Origin: an uncultured bacterium
GTDB taxonomy: Bacteria; Armatimonadota; UBA5829
Direction: 5' to 3'
Assembly: GCA_938074205.1 (NCBI GenBank)
Contig: CALJES010000003.1
Location: 272,649 to 336,648 of the forward strand
Length of the DNA stretch: 64,000 nucleotides
Shown here piece after piece: positions 17,989 through 26,936 of the stretch (position 1 is the first letter of the stretch; each line of letters starts with the position of its first letter). The translations under genes were made by a program, and so were the position numbers. Below the pieces are notes generated by a model. The model was not told where the DNA came from. It did no database searches and worked only from the letters and a program-made list of their open reading frames with translations.

Positions 17989-18990
17989 TCAGCGGTTCGC
18001 TGCCGAGGTAAGGTTCGAAGTATCGCGCGGTGTTTCGTATGCAGCTATCATGCCGCGGACGTGGTTGCGCACGTATTCTCGGAGCTCATCTGGCTCGAGG
18101 ACGACTGCATGCTTACCAAAGCCCATTATCCAGGCGGCGATTTCCTCCAATCCGGACACAGTAACTTCGAAAACCACGCTGCCGTCTCGCTGCGGATAGA
18201 CTTTTTGGGTAGGGTGTCTCTTTACCTCGGTAATCATCTGTGCTATCTCTGAGGCAAAGCGCACCATTACCTTGACTGGTTCCCCACCTCCCCAAGACTC
18301 CCAGCTCCACGCAAAGTAATCGTTCACGGAGAAGCCCGTAGGCGGTTCAAATGTCTCCCCGGTATCTACAGCACTCAGGATACGTATAAGTTTCATTTGG
18401 ATAACGCGATCATACTGCGGGCAGTAACCAAGCATATACCAACTGTGGCGTCTAAATGCCAAGGCATAAGGCTCGATTATGTATTCATTTACTTGTTGGC
18501 TCTTTTGGGATCTGTAAACGAGGCGCAACCGGTGGTGCAGATCCAAAGCATTGTTCAAAGTGTCGAGAAGATCTTGTGGAAGGTCAACTTGTTGGGCAGT
18601 AATCCTAATCACCCTGGACTCGGCGAGATTCTCCGCTGCCTCAATGTTATCGCTCGAAACGCTGTCACGAATCTTTTGCCATGCCGATTCGGAATACCGT
18701 TTTACAGGCGACCCCTCAGCGAATGGCGCTGAGGAAAGGCTTAACCGAAGTGCCATTAGTTCCTCCGGTGACAGAGTTATCCCCTTTCCGCTTCTAGGTT
18801 CGTTCAGATAGTAGCCGCCGTTGTTACACACCACCCTAATTCCCAAACAGGACGATATCTCTCGGAGCCAACGATAGACCGTCCGTTCAGATCTTTCAAT
18901 GGCTTGCGCGAGTTCATCCACGGTTATGCCCGGCCGCTCGCGAAGTAACTGGATCATTTCCAGCAACAAGCTAGACTTCGTCATCTCCAA
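17989..18990 (-). CDS. WYL-domain transcriptional regulator
   Basis: A 333-residue DNA-binding protein. An N-terminal winged helix-turn-helix of the HTH_11 type (about 8-60, GITVDELAQAIERSERTVYRWL) is followed by a middle region and a WYL domain (about 145-230) with the family-type sequence RHSWYMLGYCPQYDRVIQMKL. A WCX-like C-terminal part follows. WYL domains sense ligands, probably nucleic acid or nucleotides, and several such regulators control defence or repair genes. The start could be TTG 18990 or ATG 18984; neither has a good SD. It lies 61 bp downstream of the large amidase gene and converges with lysS. Target genes are not shown. Confidence 0.88.
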   Translation of the reverse strand: MEMTKSSLLLEMIQLLRERPGITVDELAQAIERSERTVYRWLREISSCLGIRVVCNNGGYYLNEPRSGKGITLSPEELMALRLSLSSAPFAEGSPVKRYSESAWQKIRDSVSSDNIEAAENLAESRVIRITAQQVDLPQDLLDTLNNALDLHHRLRLVYRSQKSQQVNEYIIEPYALAFRRHSWYMLGYCPQYDRVIQMKLIRILSAVDTGETFEPPTGFSVNDYFAWSWESWGGGEPVKVMVRFASEIAQMITEVKRHPTQKVYPQRDGSVVFEVTVSGLEEIAAWIMGFGKHAVVLEPDELREYVRNHVRGMIAAYETPRDTSNLTSAANR

Positions 18991-19051
18991 GACTTCTTAT
19001 TTCTGCGGCGTAGTAGTTGTCAGAGCTATGTCGTCCGAATATTCCAGTTCC

Positions 19052-22000
19052 CTACAGTTGCGAAACTATCACCACATCATTGTTCGAGCGGGGTTTCAGA
19101 ACCGGGTATATCACTGACCCGTTTAATTCAGTACCACTTATTCCTGTTACTGCTACTAGGCTGTTGAGAGAAGGAATCCCAACGCCGTAGGCCAGAACTT
19201 TTACTCCCTCACGTCCTCCGATTCCTGATCGCCGAGTTCCATCGTCTATCCAAAACTCGTTGGTACCGACCTCGATAACTCGACCCCAGGTCTTAACAAG
19301 TAATCCAACGTTGTTGGGGCCTATTGCGTCAACTACTCCAGGAATATTCGGTGGGATTGCTGTTCCGCCTATTGACTTGTTTGTCATCGCAAGAGGTTTT
19401 GGCGGTTGTGTCGAGCCGGTTACACTTACAACCGCGTTTTGGAGAACGCGCTCGCCAGACACGGTCGCGAGGTCTCCAACGACGTTTACCACACTTCCTA
19501 CGGACACGTTTTGTGAGCCAATTACCTTCATTCCACAGGTTCGAGTTGAATCTTGCACATAGAGTCCTTCAGGAAATACCGCACTTACTATGACTCCACA
19601 GACTCCTGATGTGCGACCATCTGGCAGGTTCTTCAGTCGCGGTAGAGACTCTGCGGTAGTATGGAAGACGTAGTCTTCGGAAACGGACGAGTTCTTGGCT
19701 GGTGCTGTAGATATTACTCTAAAGTGATATGTGCTGGCTCTGCTGAGGCCAGTCAGGGTAATACTGTGGTCTTTCGTAAGCATTGGGTCGCTCTTCGTGT
19801 AGCCATAGGCTGATGTGGGCCCGTAATCCACCCGCGAGTCAGATGCGACGTCTGTTTTCCAAGATATTACAACTGTGCCGCAAGGCGATTCTACTACATC
19901 CGGCCCGCTGAGCCGCTGGATGGTGTTTTGAATACCGTACTTAACATCGTCGTAATAATAGTTGCCTGCCGTTGTTGAACTTAGACCTGAGCCCAAGACT
20001 ATACAAGTGAACGGATACCAGGAGAAAGGCACATCTTCCGCTGCCACCTGACCATCGACCGTCCACCTTGCAAGACCCTTGCCAGGGCTGATAGGGTTAG
20101 TGGTATCGCCGGTAACGTCTATTCTCATAGTGTGCCAACCGGCTGAGCGACTCTTATTAAGCGAGAACCAGTTCGGACCACCAAACGCAGCACGCCCGCT
20201 GTACTTACTGGTGTCGACCCCTGCGTTATAGCACCCAATAGCTAGTATCTGCTGTACAGTGCCCGAATGACCGCCCCCTGAGTAACTTTGCAGCATGCCA
20301 TAGTGCCTCACATTTGTCGCCGCTGCGGGATCGTAAAACTTAAACTCGAGGAATGTGCCGACCGATACCTGGGCTTGTCCCTCTGGTAAGTCGCGCACAG
20401 ACGACATTGCACTGTTTGTTTCTTCCAAGGCATGAGTAGCGCTATAGTACTTAGCAGTGCTCCAAGTAAGTCCAGGCGCGACAAAGTCTGGCCAGACGTT
20501 CTCGAAAGCAGCTTGGCTGGTGTAACTCTCAAAGTTATCAAACCACAGAACGGTATCTCCAAGCGCGTATGTTCGACCAACTGCCGGTAAGCTCTTTGCG
20601 GATTCGTTATTTGACTGGTCAACTGCAGTAATCTGGTATATGTATGAAGAACCAGGGGCTAATCCAGTGTCTGAGAACGATGTGGTTGTAGGTTCTCCTA
20701 CTACAACACCATTACGGTAAACCCTGTACTTAGCAATGCTGAGGTTGTCCCACGAAGCAGACCAGGAGACTTGAATACGGCTAACAGTTACACCTGTTGC
20801 CGTCACATTCCTCGGGGCTGAAGGTGGGGTCACATCCAACAGCGTCGTTACTTGAAGCGGCTCGCTTAGTGCCGACTCGTTTGAACTAGCATCTAATGCC
20901 GAAACCCTGTACGTGTATGTAGCTCCGGGAGCAAGACCGGTGTCCTGGTAGGTCGTGGTAGGAGCTTGCACAAACTGGATCTTTGCATTGTTTCGGTAGA
21001 TGTTGTAGCCGGTGACTATCTCGTTGTCAGTCGATGGGTCCCACCTCAGATCTACATAGGTGGTGCCTACAGCGATAGCGGTTAGGTTCTGAGGAATTGT
21101 CGGCGGATCGTTGTCCGTCGTAGGTGTTACTGTGACTACTTTAGTAAGAGTGTCTCCGAACCACGTGACACCGTCGCGCACCATACGCCAATCAGTTACG
21201 TAGTCTCCCGGAGTTAGCGGAGCGGTCATAGTGAATGTGAACGTGTAAAAGCCGCCGGGCATCACCGTGCCGTTTATAAAATGCCTGGTAGCAGCAAATG
21301 GATCGCTGTCGCCTACAGCACCTAGTCGGAATTGATGTAACTCCGACCAAGCTACACCTCGGTTTCGGAATGTAATGCTGACGTTGACGGTTCTTCCGCG
21401 GGGTATTGTCGAGGGAATAGTGTCACTTACGTATTCGGCTGAGTAACCGTCAAATGATGGAGTAACGCCGAAGAATTGGCATATTCCCTTGTAAACCCCA
21501 TACATACCTGCCGACGTAAAGAGGGGGTCTAGCAAGTACTTGCCGTCCAGGTCACAGCTGTCGTGAAACCCGAACTCTAACAGACAGGCTGGAGCATCTG
21601 GATAAGTGCACTCAGTGTAGGCGTAATCGCGTGGAGCGCAGTTGTTTCTACACGGGAATGCGCCAAAGTAAGTGTCCACGGCCCAGTCGCAATTGTCAAC
21701 GATGTTATCCGCCAAGATATACGACAGAGCACCGTTACCTCCTTGCTTTCCTGAATAATAGTAAATCTCAATTCCTGATGGGCAGCTGAGTCCGTAACAG
21801 TCGCCTCGATATCCATTGGTGTGGAGCGACACATAGATGTCGGCTCCATCGTAGTCAGACATTTCGCAGCTTACTCGTCTGCTTTCATCACTCTGATCGA
21901 CTCCTGGAGTACCAGGTACGGCGCGCGTATAGGGAGCATAAACCGCAGGAGGATACCCTTTGTCGTAGGCGTAAGGGCCTGGAGAAAGCTGCCACCAAGG

Positions 22001-22708
22001 TTTGCCGCCGAACGGAGAGTTACCGCGATTTTTGTTCATTTCGCGGGTATCGATTACAGTGGCACCTTCCTGTTCCAGAAAGTACTTAAGCATGATCGCA
22101 TGGTCGACGTTGTGAAAATCTTCATTGGATAATGGAGCGCAGTAGACAGGCCGATCGACGGTCCAGCTTGACCCATTCCACTTGTATCCGTGGCCTGCTC
22201 TAATACAGATCTTCTTTCCGCTGAGTCTTCCAGTACCTAGTAGTGGGCGAAACTCTACCTTCGCGGGTGCTGCTGGGACTAGCGGCTCTCTTCTTAAGAC
22301 AGAAATTGGATCCCCTTTGGCTAGCACCCTTGCTTCCAAACCAAACTGGCGCATAGTCCATTTGAACTGAGTAAGAATGTCATCTATCGTTGTATCAGCC
22401 AGTTTCGTGCCTTCAGGAATACCAGTCAAGTCTATTACGACGTATTCACCATCGAATCCAACAATTGTAGCACTCCAACCTTTCGGAATGGCAGTTGTGA
22501 CGCCTTGTGCTTCTTCCTGGTGTGTGGGTCCTTGCAGAAGTAGCGACACTGCCGCGGCAGGGTCAGGCTGACCCGCCACAGTTCTTGCCGCCATGTACGT
22601 TTCGCCATTTCGGATCAATGCCACGCCTACAGTTTCAGCACGGCAGAAAAGGGTTGATGAAATGAGATTGAAACACAAGAGTATGGTCAGATAAACGCTG
22701 CGGTACAT
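19052..22708 (-). CDS. multidomain secreted N-acetylmuramoyl-L-alanine amidase
   Basis: A 1218-residue exported protein. Domains in order: signal peptide (1-24); GerMN-like domain (about 26-140); amidase_3 peptidoglycan hydrolase (about 163-415) with H173 in RAGHG, H296 in SLHTNG and catalytic E378 in LLEFGF; an NBR1-like Ig domain (about 425-530); two fibronectin III domains (about 535-622 and 628-713); a LamG-like beta sandwich (about 720-920); a purple-acid-phosphatase-type FN3 (about 925-1020); and an OB-fold-like tail with GVCGVIVS (about 1030-1215). The enzyme should cut the amide between MurNAc and the stem peptide. The many adhesion domains suggest a cell-surface or secreted role. The SD GGGAGG is about 11 bases before the ATG. 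Confidence 0.85.
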   Translation of the reverse strand: MYRSVYLTILLCFNLISSTLFCRAETVGVALIRNGETYMAARTVAGQPDPAAAVSLLLQGPTHQEEAQGVTTAIPKGWSATIVGFDGEYVVIDLTGIPEGTKLADTTIDDILTQFKWTMRQFGLEARVLAKGDPISVLRREPLVPAAPAKVEFRPLLGTGRLSGKKICIRAGHGYKWNGSSWTVDRPVYCAPLSNEDFHNVDHAIMLKYFLEQEGATVIDTREMNKNRGNSPFGGKPWWQLSPGPYAYDKGYPPAVYAPYTRAVPGTPGVDQSDESRRVSCEMSDYDGADIYVSLHTNGYRGDCYGLSCPSGIEIYYYSGKQGGNGALSYILADNIVDNCDWAVDTYFGAFPCRNNCAPRDYAYTECTYPDAPACLLEFGFHDSCDLDGKYLLDPLFTSAGMYGVYKGICQFFGVTPSFDGYSAEYVSDTIPSTIPRGRTVNVSITFRNRGVAWSELHQFRLGAVGDSDPFAATRHFINGTVMPGGFYTFTFTMTAPLTPGDYVTDWRMVRDGVTWFGDTLTKVVTVTPTTDNDPPTIPQNLTAIAVGTTYVDLRWDPSTDNEIVTGYNIYRNNAKIQFVQAPTTTYQDTGLAPGATYTYRVSALDASSNESALSEPLQVTTLLDVTPPSAPRNVTATGVTVSRIQVSWSASWDNLSIAKYRVYRNGVVVGEPTTTSFSDTGLAPGSSYIYQITAVDQSNNESAKSLPAVGRTYALGDTVLWFDNFESYTSQAAFENVWPDFVAPGLTWSTAKYYSATHALEETNSAMSSVRDLPEGQAQVSVGTFLEFKFYDPAAATNVRHYGMLQSYSGGGHSGTVQQILAIGCYNAGVDTSKYSGRAAFGGPNWFSLNKSRSAGWHTMRIDVTGDTTNPISPGKGLARWTVDGQVAAEDVPFSWYPFTCIVLGSGLSSTTAGNYYYDDVKYGIQNTIQRLSGPDVVESPCGTVVISWKTDVASDSRVDYGPTSAYGYTKSDPMLTKDHSITLTGLSRASTYHFRVISTAPAKNSSVSEDYVFHTTAESLPRLKNLPDGRTSGVCGVIVSAVFPEGLYVQDSTRTCGMKVIGSQNVSVGSVVNVVGDLATVSGERVLQNAVVSVTGSTQPPKPLAMTNKSIGGTAIPPNIPGVVDAIGPNNVGLLVKTWGRVIEVGTNEFWIDDGTRRSGIGGREGVKVLAYGVGIPSLNSLVAVTGISGTELNGSVIYPVLKPRSNNDVVIVSQL

Positions 22709-23019
22709 AGTCTACAAATCCTCCCTCTGGAAATGTTCCGTAGTTGGTTTCGTTTTTTGATATCCTTCGAACACGGCCGACCTGTGCAGCTGAAGAATTG
22801 CACGCGGGCTAACTTCCAATTCGGAGTCTAGCACCACATCAGGGCAATGTCAAGGCGTCGGGTGCCGCAGCGTTGGTGATCTTGCAGGCTTGTCAGTGCG
22901 AAGGATTTTTAGGCGGAAGAAATGAAGTATAGTTTTGGTCTGTTTCACCAGATGCTGAGAAACGTTTTGGGGCAGCTATGCGCTCGTTAGTCTTATTTTA
23001 GCCAAGGAGAATCGTTCGA
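22709..23019. other. intergenic region between divergent genes
   Basis: A gap of 311 bases between the leftward amidase and rightward leuB-type gene. A possible -10 (TATAGT, 22928-22933) lacks a good -35. The SD AAGGAG before 23020 is clear. I see no hairpin, T-box sequence or small ORF. Confidence 0.4.
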
Positions 23020-24078
23020 ATGTACAAAATTGCAGTGATACCAGGCGACGGCACCGGACCTGAGGTTGTTAGAGAAGGCCTCAAGGTTCTAAAAACTGTC
23101 AGCGAGAAAGTTGGATTCGACTACGAAACGCAAGTCTTCGACTGGGGTGGAGATAGGTACCTACGTACAGGTGAAGTTCTTCCAGAAGGAGCGATAGATG
23201 AACTAAAAAAGTTTGATGCCATATATCTTGGGGCTATAGGTCATCCTGATGTAAAGCCGGGTATTCTGGAAAAGGGGATCTTACTGGCAATCCGATTTGG
23301 TTTGGATCAATACATCAATCTCCGCCCGGTGAAACTCTATCCAGGCGTGGAGACACCTCTCAAGAATAAGGGTCCTGAAGATATCGACTACGTTGTCGTA
23401 AGGGAGAATACAGAGGGATTGTACGCTGGGGCGGGAGGCGTGCTAAAAAAAGGCACGCCTGACGAAGTGGCGGTCCAGGAATCAATCAACACCCGTAAGG
23501 GTGTCGAAAGATGCATTCGCTACGCCTTTGAGTATTGCAGAAAGCGCAACCGCAAGAAGAAATTGACGCTCGTAGGAAAAACGAACGTTCTCACCTACGC
23601 ATTCGACCTCTGGGAGCGGACTTTCTACGAGGTTGCTGAGGAATATCCCGACATACAGACCGACTATGCCCACGTCGACGCTACGACAATGTGGATGATC
23701 AAAAACCCTGAGTGGTTCGATGTGATAGTCACGGACAATATGTTCGGTGACATCATTACAGATCTGGGTGCGATGACGCAAGGCGGAATGGGCATTGCAG
23801 CTGGCGGCAATATCAATCCGCAAGGCGTATCGATGTTCGAGCCCATTGGCGGTTCAGCTCCTAAGTACACCGGAAAAAACGTCATCAACCCGCTCGCAGC
23901 TATTGGCGCACTGCAGATGATGCTGGAGAACCTCGGTGAGGAAAAAGCGGCGGAACTTGTTGACAAAGCAATAGCCTTTGTCACTAGCACAAAGCTAAAG
24001 AGCCTCAGCGCTGGGAAAATGGGGTACACTACTAGCGAGGTAGGGGATATGGTGGCCCAGTTTGTCGCTGATGCATAG
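23020..24078 (+). CDS. leuB: 3-isopropylmalate dehydrogenase-type beta-decarboxylating dehydrogenase
   Basis: A 352-residue NAD-dependent enzyme of the isocitrate/isopropylmalate dehydrogenase family. Visible are IPGDGTGPEVV at the start, the substrate arginine block YINLRPVKLYPG near residue 105, VVRENTEGLYAG near 132, the lysine in KTNVL near 193, metal aspartates in VTDNMFGDIITDL near 247, and the NAD loop EPIGGSAPKYTGKN near 285. Related enzymes use tartrate, homoisocitrate or methylmalate. I choose isopropylmalate (and 3-methylmalate) because the otherwise complete ilv-leu-cimA set at 34-46 kb lacks this step. It is a single-gene unit with SD AAGGAG. A paralogue elsewhere in the genome could change the assignment. 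Confidence 0.75.
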   Translation: MYKIAVIPGDGTGPEVVREGLKVLKTVSEKVGFDYETQVFDWGGDRYLRTGEVLPEGAIDELKKFDAIYLGAIGHPDVKPGILEKGILLAIRFGLDQYINLRPVKLYPGVETPLKNKGPEDIDYVVVRENTEGLYAGAGGVLKKGTPDEVAVQESINTRKGVERCIRYAFEYCRKRNRKKKLTLVGKTNVLTYAFDLWERTFYEVAEEYPDIQTDYAHVDATTMWMIKNPEWFDVIVTDNMFGDIITDLGAMTQGGMGIAAGGNINPQGVSMFEPIGGSAPKYTGKNVINPLAAIGALQMMLENLGEEKAAELVDKAIAFVTSTKLKSLSAGKMGYTTSEVGDMVAQFVADA

Positions 24079-24219
24079 CGTGTATGCGCGTTAGGTCCTA
24101 CACTTTTGCCTAGGACGTGCTAGTTTATGTAATATAATCTTTTGTCAACACGATGCTTATTAGCCGCCCACCGCGGACGATCTATATTTGCTTTCCGTAA
24201 CAGTTGCAGCTTCGATGGT

Positions 24220-24247
24220 TTAACAACGTTTGGTGTGATGGTAAAAT
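24220..24247 (+). promoter_or_regulatory. promoter for the marR-iscU-nfu unit
   Basis: TTAACA (24220-24225), a 16-base spacer and TAAAAT (24242-24247) with an extended TGG just before the -10. The predicted start is near 24254, giving a leader of about 30 bases to the TTG at 24283. Confidence 0.55.
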
Positions 24248-24282
24248 AAAGTAGCTTATCATTTAACTAGGTTAGAATTGCT

Positions 24283-24852
24283 TTGAGTACGCGAGTGCAT
24301 AAGAAGTGTTCAGCAGCCTACGTGGAGTTGATAGCGGATGTCTTTTCAGACGTCGTTCGCAGAGCAACTGCTGCGGCGATATGCTGTGACGAGGTCAAAG
24401 GAGACATAACACCTTCGCTAATGCAGTGCATGGAGTATGTTTACTCACAAGGTGAATCCTCAATAGGACAGATAGCGACAGGATTGGGTATAAGCGTACC
24501 CGGAGCTAGCCAACTCGTAGATCGGCTAGTTAGGAAGGGGCTGCTGATTCGCTCGGAAAGCGATACCGACAGACGGAAGACGCGAGTAACTTTGACGGTG
24601 CGGGGGATAAAACAGGTTCGCGAGACACGGCAACGAAGGGCGAAATGGTTTTCGTCAATACTTGAGTCCATGCCAGAAGAGCATAAGGAATGGTTCATAG
24701 TGGCGCTTGAAAGCTTTGTTCGTACAGCGGTGAGAGACGACAACGCTTTTGACTCACCATGCATAAAATGCCCTGCAGAGCGCACTTCAGAATGTGATAC
24801 GGGGCCACGTTACGGTCGTAAGGTTATGCAAGAACAGGAGTTACCAAAATGA
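24283..24852 (+). CDS. Cys-rich MarR-family regulator coupled to iscU
   Basis: A 189-residue MarR-type winged-helix repressor. The recognition part SSIGQIATGLGISVPGASQLVDRLVRKGLL (about 58-87) and the wing ESDTDRRKTRVTLT are clear. Unusually it has seven cysteines: C9, C34, C35, C49 and a C-terminal CxxCx7C (C160, C163, C171). Its stop codon overlaps the iscU start (ATGA), so the two are translationally coupled. A regulator co-transcribed with an Fe-S scaffold and bearing a possible Cys ligand set could sense Fe-S status or redox, as SufR and IscR do in other families. This function is inference. The start is TTG with only a weak SD. Confidence 0.8.
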   Translation: MSTRVHKKCSAAYVELIADVFSDVVRRATAAAICCDEVKGDITPSLMQCMEYVYSQGESSIGQIATGLGISVPGASQLVDRLVRKGLLIRSESDTDRRKTRVTLTVRGIKQVRETRQRRAKWFSSILESMPEEHKEWFIVALESFVRTAVRDDNAFDSPCIKCPAERTSECDTGPRYGRKVMQEQELPK

Positions 24853-25286
24853 CTAACGGGTACAGCAACAAAGTGATGGAGCATTTCGCCAATCCTAGAA
24901 ACGTTGGTGAGATACCCGATGCAGATGGAGTGGGCAAGGTTGGCAATCCCGTATGCGGAGATATAATGAATATGTACATCAAGGTCAAGGACGGTATAAT
25001 AACTGACGCCAAGTTCAAGACTTTCGGGTGCGGTGCGGCTATTGCCACGTCTAGCATGGCTACGGAAATGATAAAGGGCAAGACGATTGAGGAAGCCTTG
25101 AAACTCACAAATGAGGCCGTAGCTGAAGCGTTAGGAGGGCTGCCGAAAGTTAAGATGCACTGTTCCGTTTTGGCTGAGCAAGCTGTGCGAGGCGCTATAG
25201 ATGATTACCTTCGCAAGACGACCGGTAAAGGTCTTGAGCTGAAATCTAACGATGATTTACACGAACACGAGATGGCGGAAGCATAA
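24849..25286 (+). CDS. iscU: IscU/NifU-type Fe-S cluster scaffold
   Basis: A 145-residue scaffold on which Fe-S clusters are assembled. The three ligand cysteines are present at C36 (NPVCGD), C61 (FGCGAA) and C105 (MHCSVLA), with the Asp of CGD that makes the cluster labile. The N-terminus (SNKVMEHFANPRNVGE) is typical of IscU/NifU-N rather than SufU. A His/Glu tail follows. It overlaps the MarR gene by four bases and precedes the nfu gene by 38 bp. No cysteine desulfurase (iscS/nifS) is in the window, so the sulfur donor is encoded elsewhere. Confidence 0.93.
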   Translation: MTNGYSNKVMEHFANPRNVGEIPDADGVGKVGNPVCGDIMNMYIKVKDGIITDAKFKTFGCGAAIATSSMATEMIKGKTIEEALKLTNEAVAEALGGLPKVKMHCSVLAEQAVRGAIDDYLRKTTGKGLELKSNDDLHEHEMAEA

Positions 25287-25324
25287 ATCTTCCGATCACA
25301 ACATCCAAGAAAGGAGTAATTGAG

Positions 25325-25573
25325 TTGACAAACCAGGAACAAACCAGCCTTCGCGAACGAGTCCAGGCTGCGCTGCAGACTATCCGACCCCACCTTCAGG
25401 CTGACGGTGGAGATGTTGAACTGGTGGATGTGCAAGACGGCGTTGCCAAAGTGCGGCTGAAAGGTGCGTGCCACGGGTGTCCGATGGCTGTTATGACTCT
25501 CCAGATGGGTATCGAGAGAGTTTTGCGCAAGGAAGTGCCGGAGATCCAACGCGTAGAAAACATCGCTGACTAG
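25325..25573 (+). CDS. NifU C-terminal domain (Nfu) Fe-S carrier
   Basis: An 82-residue protein made of the NifU C-terminal domain only. The pattern RPHLQADGGDVELV near residue 20 and the cluster-binding CHGCPMA motif (CxxC, about 57-60) are clear. Such proteins bind one cluster per dimer and deliver it to targets. The start is TTG after the SD AAAGGAG. Its place right behind iscU fits a split NifU: scaffold and carrier as separate chains. It converges with the aldo/keto reductase gene, 14 bp away. Confidence 0.93.
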   Translation: MTNQEQTSLRERVQAALQTIRPHLQADGGDVELVDVQDGVAKVRLKGACHGCPMAVMTLQMGIERVLRKEVPEIQRVENIAD

Positions 25574-25587
25574 CAAGAAACAGCAAG

Positions 25588-26688
25588 TCAGTGCGAACCC
25601 AGTTCTCGCACCACTTCCTTGAGTTGTTCTCGAATGGGAATGTTTTGCGGGCACTTTGGTTCGCACTGACCGCATTGAATGCAGTCCTCAGCTCTTTTTC
25701 CTCTGTTTGGTCGGTCCGGATTACTCATGCTCTGGTACACCCGACGAGCATAATCGGTAAGTCCATAGAGCCTGTGCAGATTCATGATTCGGAAGTTCTC
25801 GGGTATATTTACCCCATATGGACAGGGCATGCAATACCTACAGCCCGTGCAGTACAAATCCGAAAGCTTTTGGAGTTCAGAGAGTGCACCCTCGATCGCT
25901 CTCTTTTCCTCAAGACTCAGAGCTTCTTGCCGACTCGCTACGGCTACGTTCTCTTCCACCATATCGATGGTGTTCATTCCAGACAAAGCGCAGGTAACGC
26001 TCGGATTGGCTAGCACAAATCGCAGGGCTATCTCTGCGGTGCTGGCAACAGGTGTATGGATCATCTTCCTAATCTTTTCTGAAGGAGCAGCGAGTCTTCC
26101 ACCTCCAACAGGACCCATAATCACTACGCCCATACCACACGCATTAGCATGAGCTATGGCAAGCTCGTTCTTGCGGTCCAGCAGATTATACTGGACCGTC
26201 ATCCCTTCAAACTCCCCTGTGTCTATGAGTTTGATAATGTTTTCGGGCGTGTCATGTGAGGAAAAACATACGTGCTTAATGAGACCTTGATCCTGGGCCT
26301 TACGCACGGCCTTCATGCCGGCCGCTTTCAATAGGAATTCCTCGTAGTTTTGCCACCTGATAGAGTGTACGACTTGGTAGAAATCGATGCACTCAACCTC
26401 GAGAGTCTTTAAGGAAGCTTCCAATCTGCGCCACCAGCCGTCCACTGTGTTGTCGGACAACGGATTTTTCGTGGAAACGTAAATTTTATCTCTCCATCCT
26501 TTGAGGGCTCTTCCGCAGATCCGTTCACTCTCGCCATAGCCCGGAGCTGTGTCGATATAGTTGACACCAAGTTCGAAGGCTCTGTGAATCACTTTCACAG
26601 CATACTCTTCGTCCACAGGCAGTCTCATCGCCCCGAATCCTAGTGCGGAAAGCTTGATTCCAGTTCTTCCGAACTCTCGATATTGCAC
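25588..26688 (-). CDS. aldo/keto reductase with C-terminal ferredoxin-type Fe-S domain
   Basis: A 366-residue protein. An aldo/keto reductase TIM barrel (about 1-270) has REFGRTGIKLSALGFGAMRL at the start, D in YIDTAPGYG and K in STKN. It is followed by an alpha-helical linker and two cysteine clusters (CTGCRYCMPCPYGV and CIQCGQCEPKCP) that should hold 4Fe-4S clusters. This fusion is common in anaerobes; its electron partner and substrate are usually unknown. The frame opens about 31 codons upstream, but AAGGAGG nine bases before the GTG at 26688 fixes the start. It lies directly beside the Fe-S assembly genes on the opposite strand, a suggestive but unproven link. Confidence 0.88.
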   Translation of the reverse strand: MQYREFGRTGIKLSALGFGAMRLPVDEEYAVKVIHRAFELGVNYIDTAPGYGESERICGRALKGWRDKIYVSTKNPLSDNTVDGWWRRLEASLKTLEVECIDFYQVVHSIRWQNYEEFLLKAAGMKAVRKAQDQGLIKHVCFSSHDTPENIIKLIDTGEFEGMTVQYNLLDRKNELAIAHANACGMGVVIMGPVGGGRLAAPSEKIRKMIHTPVASTAEIALRFVLANPSVTCALSGMNTIDMVEENVAVASRQEALSLEEKRAIEGALSELQKLSDLYCTGCRYCMPCPYGVNIPENFRIMNLHRLYGLTDYARRVYQSMSNPDRPNRGKRAEDCIQCGQCEPKCPQNIPIREQLKEVVRELGSH

Positions 26689-26936
26689 CCGTGCAAACCT
26701 CCTTATTTGTGTGCAATAAAAAGACCGCCAACCCACTGGGGGCAGAATCGACGCTATCATATTCTGGGAAAGACAACACATTCGATACCTATCTCAGATA
26801 CTTGCTGAATACCAGACAGCTACTTCAAATTTTGTCGTCGGCAACAGCTCAGATTGATCTTCGTCATTCTTGGCAAGGATTAAGGGGAAGACGCTATTCT
26901 CACGCAATTCTGCCCTTCTACGCGGGGCGTGGCCTG

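Noticed and set aside
24095..24116. GTCCTA/TAGGAC stem after leuB as a terminator
   Set aside because: Only six base pairs and no T run after it.
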